Shown: positions 24,697 to 30,732 of the stretch, piece after piece | Position numbering within the stretch: position 1 is the stretch's first letter | How the letters are laid out: every line of letters starts with the position of its first letter | Source: CAG-791 sp003447895 | GTDB lineage: Bacteria > Bacillota > Clostridia > Lachnospirales > Lachnospiraceae | Reading direction: 5' to 3' | Assembly (NCBI GenBank): GCA_946620035.1 | Contig: CAMOMX010000018.1 | Coordinates: 1 to 30,732, forward strand | DNA: 30,732 nucleotides | Notes under the pieces: generated by a model | Seen by the model: only the letters and a program-made list of their open reading frames with translations | Told to the model about the DNA's origin: nothing | Database searches by the model: none | Position numbers and translations under genes: made by a program

Positions 24697-26391
24697 TTAC
24701 GGCTTCAGATCTTCTTCCCCTTCCTGTGTGGCTCCGCCTTCCCCGGCAGTGCCTTCCGCGGCCGCCTCCTGCAGAGCCTCCACGGCAGAGGTGCCGTTCT
24801 CTTGTGTTGCGGGCTCCTCGCTTTCGGGAGCTTCTGTTCCCGGATCTTCCGCTTCCGGCTCCGCCGCCTGATACCCTTTCATCTTCGTGTTTGTGCCGTA
24901 ATATTTCTTCCCGTTCACCGTGAAGAAACCGGTCATAAGCTTTCCGCGCGCTTCTGCTTTGTAAGAGCCGCAGCTCGCATTCATGAAATAGTAGTCCTTC
25001 CCGGAAATTTTCTTAAATCCGGTGAGCATCTGTCCCTCTTTGGCCTTGGAGTAATTACTGTATTTTGAATTCATAAAGAAGTATCGGCGGCCGTTCACCA
25101 CTTTCCATCCGGTGACCATGGAGGGGCCAAAATAATACTTTCCGCCGTACGCATTAATGAATCCGGTTCTTCTGCGGCCGTTCCAGTCATAGTAATAGGT
25201 CTTCCCGCTCTTTTGCGCAAAAGTGTGGAAAGCTCTTATATTTCCTTTCACCAGATATTTATTGCCGTCCTCATCCAGCCAGGACCCGGTAAACAGATCC
25301 CCGCTCTCAGAGGCCTTGAGCTGCATGTTGTAATACCGGTCCGTATTCACTATTTTTTGACTCATATGAACATCACATGAGTCATTGAAGGTATAGGTCA
25401 CATATTTGACCTTTCCCGTCGCTTTATTCGTCAGTTTTTCATACATCCCGGCAGTATTTCGCTCAGCGGAGACCTTGATCTCTCCGTTTGAACACACGAA
25501 CCGGATCGTTCCGTTGTACCTTGTGCTGAAGGTATTGGCGATCCGCGACATTCTGTTTGACGCCGCGCGGGTCAAAGCGGAGGTAAACTTTTCGGTCGAG
25601 ACCGAATTTGATGTGTACCACGCGTAAGTGGGCTTTACCGCGTTTATAAAGCCCCATGTACTGGAGGAGTCGTAGCCGTGATGGCTCATTTTGAAGATGT
25701 CCGCCTTCAGGTTCTCTCCTGACTTCAGGAGTCGTTCTTCTCCCTTCTCGCTCAGATCTCCTGCTGTAAGGAACCGGCAGTCTCCGCCCGTGAACATGAT
25801 CGCGGCCGACTGATTATTGATGTGCTCCAGGGCCCCGTTACTTTCCGTGATGGGGCTTCCGTTTACATAGAGGACTTCGCCGCTCACGCCGGTCCCTATC
25901 TTGATCACGGCTCCCTTTTTGAGATACACCACTCTCGTGCCTCTTGCACGGGCAGCGTTTAGTATATCGGTCGCATAGCTCTTCTCGTATCGGTAATAGT
26001 CGCTCTTTACGATATCCAGGTAATTGGTGGCGGGGAGATACACGGTTCTCACATTGTATTTTCGGATGATCTCTGCTGTATTGCCTGCGTGGTCATCGTG
26101 CCAATGGGTGACAAGGGTATTGAACGCCTTGCTCCCGTAACCGTTGTCGCTAAGCCAATCAAATACGGCCCGGTTACAGTTGTCGCCGGAGTCCACAAGG
26201 AGCGGCGTCCCGTCATCCGCGCTGATCATGGTTGCCTCTCCGGAGTTTCCGCCCCGAAGGTCAATCGCCGTGATCGTCATCCTCCCGGAAGCCGCCTTTG
26301 CCGTCAGTTGCGGAACGGCTGACAAAGTTGTCACAAGTGCCAGGAGCAGCGGCACAAAGAGAGCCAGGAAACCGTATATTGTCTTTTTCAT
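24697..26391 (-). CDS. Secreted MBL-fold hydrolase with cell-wall-binding repeats
   Basis: A 564-residue surface protein and paralogue of 4640-7471. The signal peptide is about 1-35. The MBL domain (about 38-320) has HWHDDH (96-101), a GD ligand (211-212) and SHHGYDSS (His237-238), resembling the ComEC-type domain. Four to five degenerate repeats of the GWKVVNGRRYFF / GFFTVNGKKYYG type follow (about 385-510). The tail (about 515-564) is rich in Glu, Ala, Pro and Thr and low in complexity. The repeats should bind it to the wall. The MBL substrate is unknown, possibly a nucleic acid or other phosphodiester outside the cell. AGGGG lies 8 nt before the ATG. Unlike its paralogue, it has no NlpC/P60-like domain. 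Confidence 0.87.
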   Translation of the reverse strand: MKKTIYGFLALFVPLLLALVTTLSAVPQLTAKAASGRMTITAIDLRGGNSGEATMISADDGTPLLVDSGDNCNRAVFDWLSDNGYGSKAFNTLVTHWHDDHAGNTAEIIRKYNVRTVYLPATNYLDIVKSDYYRYEKSYATDILNAARARGTRVVYLKKGAVIKIGTGVSGEVLYVNGSPITESNGALEHINNQSAAIMFTGGDCRFLTAGDLSEKGEERLLKSGENLKADIFKMSHHGYDSSSTWGFINAVKPTYAWYTSNSVSTEKFTSALTRAASNRMSRIANTFSTRYNGTIRFVCSNGEIKVSAERNTAGMYEKLTNKATGKVKYVTYTFNDSCDVHMSQKIVNTDRYYNMQLKASESGDLFTGSWLDEDGNKYLVKGNIRAFHTFAQKSGKTYYYDWNGRRRTGFINAYGGKYYFGPSMVTGWKVVNGRRYFFMNSKYSNYSKAKEGQMLTGFKKISGKDYYFMNASCGSYKAEARGKLMTGFFTVNGKKYYGTNTKMKGYQAAEPEAEDPGTEAPESEEPATQENGTSAVEALQEAAAEGTAGEGGATQEGEEDLKP

Positions 26392-26499
26392 CGTATGTCC
26401 CCTTTTTTAGCACATAACAATTCCGCTCCTCATTATAAGCGCTCATTTTCCGATTATTTCGTACATCAAAAAATGAAAAAGCATGTCACGGTCCGGTAT

Positions 26500-26527
26500 T
26501 TTCCCACGACGGGAAATCAGTTATAAT
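26500..26527 (+). promoter_or_regulatory. Thioesterase promoter with operator-like palindrome
   Basis: A perfect TATAAT (26522-26527) lies 50 nt before the thioesterase ATG. Just upstream, TTTCCC-ACGAC-GGGAAA (26500-26516) is a perfect 6-bp inverted repeat that fills the spacer and touches the -35 position (TTTTCC). A repressor bound there would block RNA polymerase. The regulator is unknown. Confidence 0.5.
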
Positions 26528-26576
26528 TGGTTGAGAAAACAACAATCATGATTACCTTGAACTTAAGGAGAAAGCG

Positions 26577-27110
26577 ATGAATAAAATGGACGAAGGACTT
26601 GGACATACCGGGTCTGACTACGGTGTCAACGACCCACGTCCCAAAAGAACAGTGGAGTTTTCCCAGGTAGAAAACGTGTACGTCATCCGTTACGAAAACA
26701 TCAATCCGCACGGACGACTGTTTGGAGGACAGCTCGTATCCTGGATCGATGAAGTCGCCGGCGCCTGCGCGGGACGCCACACAGGACTTTCGGTCACCAC
26801 TGCCTCCATTGACAACCTGACATTCAAGCGCGGCGCCTTTCTGGCGGACCGCCTCGTCCTGCTTGCACGCATGACTTATGTGGGCCGCACGTCCTGCGAG
26901 GTGCGGGTGGATTCTTATATCGAGGATAAAGACGGTTTTCGGCACGCGATCAACCGCGCTTACCTCATCTATGTGGCGATCGATGAGAACGGGACTCCGA
27001 TTTCCATCCCTTATGGCCTTGAGATCAATACCGTCGCCGAAAAAGCCCGCTGGGACGGCGCTCTGCTTCGCCGCGAATATAGAAAGAACCGAAAGAATAT
27101 GGGATTCTGA
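26577..27110 (+). CDS. Acyl-CoA thioesterase, hotdog fold (YciA-like)
   Basis: A cytoplasmic protein of 177 residues that hydrolyses acyl-CoA to free acid and CoA. ENINPHGRLFGGQLVSWIDEVAG matches the NxxGxxFGGxLMxxxDxxA motif of YciA/BACH-type hotdog thioesterases, with catalytic Asn and Asp. CEVRVDSYIED and the conserved strand ASIDNLTFKRGA complete the fold. The usual length is about 130-170 residues, so this one has a short extra N-terminus and a basic C-terminal tail. GGAG lies 7 nt before the ATG. It is a single gene, followed by two REP-like palindromes. Chain-length preference cannot be read from the sequence. Confidence 0.88.
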   Translation: MNKMDEGLGHTGSDYGVNDPRPKRTVEFSQVENVYVIRYENINPHGRLFGGQLVSWIDEVAGACAGRHTGLSVTTASIDNLTFKRGAFLADRLVLLARMTYVGRTSCEVRVDSYIEDKDGFRHAINRAYLIYVAIDENGTPISIPYGLEINTVAEKARWDGALLRREYRKNRKNMGF

Positions 27111-27119
27111 CACCACGAG

Positions 27120-27142
27120 TTTATGGTGCCAGGCACCATAAA
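27120..27142. repeat. REP-like palindrome, GGTGCCAGGCACC core (copy 2)
   Basis: TTTATGGTGCC-A-GGCACCATAAA is a perfect palindrome with 11-nt arms and a central A, 10 nt after the thioesterase stop codon. It shares the ATGGTGCCAGGCAC core with the large hairpin at 7488-7555 and with the copy at 27165-27197. A T-rich stretch follows, so it may also end transcription. Confidence 0.85.
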
Positions 27143-27164
27143 ATTTTTATAAACTTCATAAAAA

Positions 27165-27197
27165 AAGAGTTAATGGTGCCAGGCACCACTAACTCTT
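27165..27197. repeat. REP-like palindrome, GGTGCCAGGCACC core (copy 3)
   Basis: The 16-nt arms around a central A (AAGAGTTAATGGTGCC / GGCACCACTAACTCTT) have one mismatch. It lies 22 nt from copy 2, and together they may make a paired REP unit. Its right arm contains the stop codon (27189-27191) of the SPASM-domain frame, which suggests insertion near the end of that gene. Confidence 0.85.
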
Positions 27198-27568
27198 CAC
27201 ATGTTGTCCTATGCAAAGCAACGGCTCATTGTTGTCGAAATTCCATGTATGAGTTGAATCCCCTCCGCAGATAAAACGTTCCGGACAGTTTGCGCATTTA
27301 GAGCTGCTGCCCGTCCTGTCCCGCCTGAAAGCGAGAAATCCGTTCTTCCACACATCCCCAAAATTGTCTTTTCTGACGTTCCCCTGCACCAGCTCTTTCC
27401 TGTGCGGGATATCCAGACAGGCACAAATTCTTCCTCAATGAATTCGGGTTTTCCCATCGGTGCTCCACAGTACCGACAGTATTTATCCCCGTCGTTATAG
27501 TCATTTTTACAATTCGCACAAACCTTTCGCATCGGAACAGCCGGCCTCTTGTCTTCAAACCATGTCAT
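27189..27568 (-). pseudogene. Scar: zinc-ribbon peptide ORF joined to a radical SAM SPASM tail
   Basis: Two reading frames meet here. The 5' frame has AAAGGAGG 8 nt before its ATG and encodes MTWFEDKRPAVPMRK, a CANC...CRYCG zinc ribbon, then KPEFIEEEFVPV. After that the coding potential changes frame: a shifted frame reads ICACLDIPHRKELVQGNVRK, then KCANCPERFICGGD and PLLCIGQHVKS, the Cys pattern of a SPASM domain from a radical SAM peptide maturase. The radical SAM core is missing. Translation of the 5' frame would run out of frame to 27209 and give a 119-residue hybrid. I infer a deletion that removed the end of the first gene and most of the maturase. The junction is near 27425-27440. Confidence 0.6.
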
Positions 27569-27615
27569 TCAGATATCCTCCTTTTGCCTTTTTATTTAGT
27601 GCCCGCAGCGCGGGC

Positions 27616-28446
27616 TCACTTGAAATACCACTCCGCCTCTTTCCTCTCCGTATAGTTCTGCTCCAGCATCCTTACGTGGGATAAGAAAGCAGGGTCGTCA
27701 AAAAACTTTGCCCCCTCAGGGCACTTGACCACACACGCCTGACACTTGATACAGATTCCGGGAACTGACGAAAAGTCCTCCTTCGAGATGGATCCCATCG
27801 GACATACGTTGGCGCAGATACCGCACTTTGTACATTTCCCGGCGTCCGTAAACGGCTTTGCCTTGAGGAACTGGGCAGGCTTGCCGTCCTCTCCTTTTGG
27901 GACATAGTAAGGGCCCACCGGCGCTCCGCCGCGGATGATTGGTTCCTTCCATGGGTTCTCCTCATACCCACTGACAGCAAACTCCGCCGCCCGATCGGCA
28001 AAATCGTCTATTTTTTTGTAGTCTTCGGCATCCGGCCGTCCTGCTGCGATCTTGTCTGAAAAGACATGCCTGCACACCCATGCGCCCGCCGCAAATACCC
28101 GAAAGCCAAGCCATTCCGTCTCTTCCACCAGCTCTGTCAGAGAACTGTCAAAATTCCGATTCCCGAAAGTTACAACACAGACCGCCATAGCTCCGTTTCC
28201 GTCAAACAGCTGCCTCAGAAACGGAAGTGCTTTGTTAGGCAATCGCCCTGCATAAGTGGGCATTCCCAAAACAACCAGATCCTCTGCTTCAAAGCTGTAC
28301 TGTGTCTTTCGTCCGTCCGGAAGCGTAAAGTCGATCGTCTTAGCCTGAACCCTCAGCGCTTTCGCAATCCTGTCAGCTATATATTGTGTCACGGCCCCCG
28401 TACTCCCCGCGGGGCTGAAATATGCGGCATATACTCTTTTTATCAT
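27616..28446 (-). CDS. EFR1-type flavodoxin/ferredoxin fusion
   Basis: A cytoplasmic redox protein of 276 residues. The N-terminal flavodoxin-like domain (about 1-160) begins VYAAYFSPAGSTGAVT, an FMN phosphate-binding loop, and has LGMPTYAGRLPNKALPFL. The C-terminal ferredoxin (about 200-250) has CTKCGICANVCP and CIKCQACVVKCPEGAKFF, ligands for two [4Fe-4S] clusters. This layout matches the EFR1 family common in clostridia, which probably moves electrons between ferredoxin-type and flavin partners; the partner is unknown. Its start is followed upstream by the REP-like element at 28465-28521. The scar gene lies downstream on the same strand. Confidence 0.88.
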   Translation of the reverse strand: MIKRVYAAYFSPAGSTGAVTQYIADRIAKALRVQAKTIDFTLPDGRKTQYSFEAEDLVVLGMPTYAGRLPNKALPFLRQLFDGNGAMAVCVVTFGNRNFDSSLTELVEETEWLGFRVFAAGAWVCRHVFSDKIAAGRPDAEDYKKIDDFADRAAEFAVSGYEENPWKEPIIRGGAPVGPYYVPKGEDGKPAQFLKAKPFTDAGKCTKCGICANVCPMGSISKEDFSSVPGICIKCQACVVKCPEGAKFFDDPAFLSHVRMLEQNYTERKEAEWYFK

Positions 28447-28464
28447 TTCTTATTACTCCTAATG

Positions 28465-28521
28465 AGTCAGGGGGACAGTCCCTTTGACTCAAAATGAGTC
28501 AATGAGACTGTCCCCCTGACT
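28465..28521. repeat. REP-like palindrome, GGGGGACAGTC core, with nested hairpin
   Basis: The 16-nt outer arms AGTCAGGGGGACAGTC (28465-28480) and GACTGTCCCCCTGACT (28506-28521) are perfect inverted copies. Inside them TTGACTCA and TGAGTCAA (28484-28491, 28495-28502) form a second 8-bp hairpin with loop AAA. It lies between the EFR1 gene and the DUF1269-like gene. The core differs from the GGTGCCAGGCACC family, so it is a separate element type. Confidence 0.85.
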
Positions 28522-28561
28522 TATACCATTACGTTATCTCTCAATAACTATCCGGGGCCGA

Positions 28562-29188
28562 TTAAGAATTCTCCTCTACAGAATCTCTGAGTTTGTCGAA
28601 GTCAGCCTTGATCTTCTCTCTCGTGTCCTCGATCTTTCCCTGATAGCCTTTCAGTCTTGCTTTTCTCAGCTCTTTAACAGCGAGACGGGCCTCTTCTTCC
28701 TTCATATCCTCCGCTTCGTCCACTTCCTCTGCGATCGCGGCGGCGTCATAGCGGGCGATCTCTACCGTGAATTTGCTAAGGCATGTATCCAAAGCGGTCT
28801 CATCCTCTTCGTCCGTAAGGGCGATCAGGGCAACTTCTCCGTCCATCAGTTTGGAAGCAACCATCTCCAGAAGAGCTGCATCATCCAAAGTATCCACTAC
28901 GCCTACTGTACTGCCGAGCATGGCGCCGTAAGATCCCATAAGGAGCATCCCGATCGGTCCGCCGAGAACGCCGACAAGTCCGCCGAGCAGTCCGCCGATC
29001 GCTGCGCCCTCACCGGTATGTTTGCCGGAATCGAAGCTGTCACAGATCCGGATCTCATTTCCTTCTCTTTTCACAAGTCCCATCTGAAGGATGGCGTACT
29101 GATCAGCTACCGGTTTCTGGCGAAGCTCTGTCATCGCCTGATAGCCTTCACTCTCTTTTTCGAATAAAGCCGCAAGAATATTCTGCAT
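28562..29188 (-). CDS. DUF1269-like protein with a glycine-rich membrane segment
   Basis: A protein of 208 residues. An N-terminal alpha/beta part (about 1-55) is followed by GEGAAIGGLLGGLVGVLGGPIGMLLMGS (about 59-88), a glycine-zipper hydrophobic segment. A second alpha/beta part (about 95-155) and a long charged helix (about 155-200, KELRKARLKGYQGKIEDTREK) come next. This order matches DUF1269-type proteins, which are often called membrane proteins of unknown function and are sometimes stress-linked. AGGAGG lies 7 nt before the ATG. A strong SigA-type promoter overlaps the end of the upstream gene, so it is transcribed on its own. Confidence 0.82.
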   Translation of the reverse strand: MQNILAALFEKESEGYQAMTELRQKPVADQYAILQMGLVKREGNEIRICDSFDSGKHTGEGAAIGGLLGGLVGVLGGPIGMLLMGSYGAMLGSTVGVVDTLDDAALLEMVASKLMDGEVALIALTDEEDETALDTCLSKFTVEIARYDAAAIAEEVDEAEDMKEEEARLAVKELRKARLKGYQGKIEDTREKIKADFDKLRDSVEENS

Positions 29189-29263
29189 GTGTCTACCTCC
29201 TGCTGATTCGGTTTCATGATTACCCGACAGGTATAAAGATCCCGGGAAAATTCCCTACTTTTT

Positions 29264-29291
29264 ATTATAAGTACCGCAAAATGCTAGTCAA
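29264..29291 (-). promoter_or_regulatory. Promoter of the DUF1269-like gene
   Basis: TTGACT (29286-29291), a 16-nt spacer and a perfect TATAAT (29264-29269) lie on the minus strand. The -35 overlaps the stop codon of the upstream gene at 29288-29290. GGGAA-TT-TTCCC, an imperfect palindrome (29244-29255), lies just after the expected start and could be an operator. Confidence 0.75.
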
Positions 29292-30732
29292 GCCCTAACT
29301 AACTGCTGCAAAATATAGGGATCTTTGATCTTCCCGTCCTGCGCCAGCAGGAGGATCTTGGACAGGATCTCCGCTGTCTTGGGATCTTCGTCGATAAACG
29401 GCAGGAAAATCTTCCCCCTGTGCTGCGAATGCACAGGCAAAATATTGACCATTCCGCCGCTCTCCTTATGGATCACGCCGCTCCCGAGCTGCACGTTGTA
29501 GTTTCCGAGCGTCCCCTTAATATAGGCGTGCGTGCCCTCAAAGGTCACGTTGGTCAGACCGAAGAGTTCCATATTAAATTCGAAGATCGCCTTTCGCATC
29601 TCGATCGTAGAGTGGCTGGTCTCGGGATCGACGCCGCCCACATGGGCCACGCTGACCGCCAGGTCCACATCTCTCATGACCTCGGAATAGAGAATGTCCG
29701 GGACTTCCGAGAGCTTTTTCTGCTTGTAAGTCTTCCTGTCATAGAACGAGACATATTCCAGCGTCGGGCTCTCTGTATCCGCCGGTGAGAACCAGTCCGC
29801 CAGCGCGTAGATCGTCGCCGAGATATTCTGCTTAAAGAAGACCTTCTGAAGCCCCTCGTCATAGTCAGCCACCCATCTGCGTCCCTTGAGCGCGGCGACC
29901 GTCTTCTTGGGCTGGATCTGGTATCCCGCGAACATCCGGGAATCCAGCGCGTCCTTCTCCTCCTCCAGCTTTACGTAGAATTCCCTGAATACCTGCTTGA
30001 AGGGCTGCTTCAGGCCGCTCTCCCTGTTCTTTTCGAAGAAAAGTCTCTGATAGCGCGGCAAAACACCGAGCCTGTACAAGGTGATCGGATGGGCCACCAG
30101 AAGCTGTGTCTCCGGGGGGAGCGCGGGCTCTGCGGCGCCCAGCTCCTCCAGCGTGCCGACCGGGCCTGCTTCCGCCGCTCCGGCTCCGACAAACACAAGC
30201 CGTCCAAGGATTCCCGCGGTCACGGGATTTCTGCACAGTCCTGAGAGCTCCTCGCAGCTGTAGGCGTCCTCCTCTTCCATGGCCCGCTCGAACATGGCGA
30301 CGCATCGGGAGTACTGCCCCTTCAATTTGGAGGCGAATTCCTTCACCTCGTTGAAGGTCTCATCTTTCTTTAGAGCCGCAGGCACGGACTTCACTTTTTT
30401 GCCCTTCTTGGAGAGGACAAGTTCCGTCTTTCCGTCAGGATCCACTTCGACCCTGGCAAAATAGTCCCCAATCTCCATTCCGTCCAGGAACTTCTGATTC
30501 GAAGTCACAAGCTCGGTCTCCATTGCCAGCGTCAGCCGAAGGTCATCGGCGTAGCCTGCCGTTGTGGCCATATTTTTCATCGCGTACTGCACGCACTGCG
30601 CCTCACTGGCCCGCCTCTGGGCGCCGAACTGCCTGCTCTCCTTGAGGAATTTCTGCAGGAACTCGTAGCGGTGCAGGGCATCCTGCCTGTCCTTCATGGG
30701 GATCAGGCCGTAGCTCATCAGAAGGTCCTTGT
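29288..30732 (-). CDS. DUF4132-like protein, 5' end outside the window
   Basis: The visible 3' part encodes about 480 residues and the frame stays open to the window edge, so the true start is probably outside. The C-terminal region (about the last 200 residues) has WVADYDEGLQKVFFKQNISA, YVSFYDRKTYKQKKLSEVPDI, MRDVDLAVSVAHVGGVDPETSHS and GVIHKESGGMVNILPVHSQHRGK, which I recognise as DUF4132-family sequence. These are large cytosolic proteins of unknown function, sometimes over 1,000 residues. I see no membrane segment or signal peptide in the part present. An internal ATG at 30718 (MSYGLIPM) has no convincing ribosome binding site. Confidence 0.8.
   Translation of the reverse strand, partial: KDLLMSYGLIPMKDRQDALHRYEFLQKFLKESRQFGAQRRASEAQCVQYAMKNMATTAGYADDLRLTLAMETELVTSNQKFLDGMEIGDYFARVEVDPDGKTELVLSKKGKKVKSVPAALKKDETFNEVKEFASKLKGQYSRCVAMFERAMEEEDAYSCEELSGLCRNPVTAGILGRLVFVGAGAAEAGPVGTLEELGAAEPALPPETQLLVAHPITLYRLGVLPRYQRLFFEKNRESGLKQPFKQVFREFYVKLEEEKDALDSRMFAGYQIQPKKTVAALKGRRWVADYDEGLQKVFFKQNISATIYALADWFSPADTESPTLEYVSFYDRKTYKQKKLSEVPDILYSEVMRDVDLAVSVAHVGGVDPETSHSTIEMRKAIFEFNMELFGLTNVTFEGTHAYIKGTLGNYNVQLGSGVIHKESGGMVNILPVHSQHRGKIFLPFIDEDPKTAEILSKILLLAQDGKIKDPYILQQLVRA

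Overview
The window reads as the chromosome of a spore-lineage Firmicute, most likely a Lachnospiraceae-type clostridium of moderately high G+C. Signs of this are AGGAGG-type ribosome binding sites, TTGACA/TATAAT promoters, the sporulation sigma factor SigH in the cluster ispF-cysS-mrnC-rlmB-sigH, a monomeric [FeFe] hydrogenase, an EFR1-type flavodoxin/ferredoxin, a PurO-type IMP cyclohydrolase with a free-standing AICAR formyltransferase, and secreted proteins with choline/glucan-binding-type repeats. Nearly all of it is ordinary chromosomal gene content. No integrase, phage gene, intact IS element or CRISPR array was seen.

Layout. 1-7.5 kb: a class A penicillin-binding protein (minus strand), diverging from a phosphodiester glycosidase (NAGPA) gene with an overlapping membrane-protein gene, then a 943-residue secreted protein that joins a metallo-beta-lactamase (MBL) domain, two blocks of cell-wall-binding repeats and an NlpC/P60-like domain. 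7.5-11.8 kb: the minus-strand operon ispF-cysS-mrnC-rlmB-sigH plus a small conserved ORF, ending at a 32-bp near-perfect hairpin. 12.0-14.9 kb: the [FeFe] hydrogenase (minus), then DJ-1/PfpI and CBS-domain genes (plus). 15.0-17.7 kb: a purine operon (PurO-like, AICAR formyltransferase, and an HExxH protein coupled by TGATG). 18-21.7 kb: SstT, a 99-residue double-glycine-leader/SH3-like peptide, and an amidase-serine hydrolase fusion. 21.7-26.4 kb: tRNA-Met(CAT), an AI-2E-family exporter, an ATP-grasp enzyme and a second MBL/cell-wall-binding protein. 26.5-30.7 kb: a hotdog thioesterase, a scar where a zinc-ribbon ORF start is joined out of frame to the SPASM tail of a radical SAM enzyme, an EFR1 protein, a DUF1269-like protein and the 3' part of a DUF4132-like gene that leaves the window.

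Themes. Cell-envelope work recurs: PBP, NAGPA, two MBL/cell-wall-binding proteins, an NlpC/P60-like domain, and the amidase/serine-hydrolase fusion. The most unusual items are the MBL-repeat-P60-repeat architecture, the double-glycine-leader SH3 protein beside the amidase fusion, the truncated radical SAM/zinc-ribbon locus, and two families of REP-like palindromes (core GGTGCCAGGCACC at three sites; core GGGGGACAGTC at one site) confined to intergenic gaps. All functions are from reading the sequence; no database search was possible.
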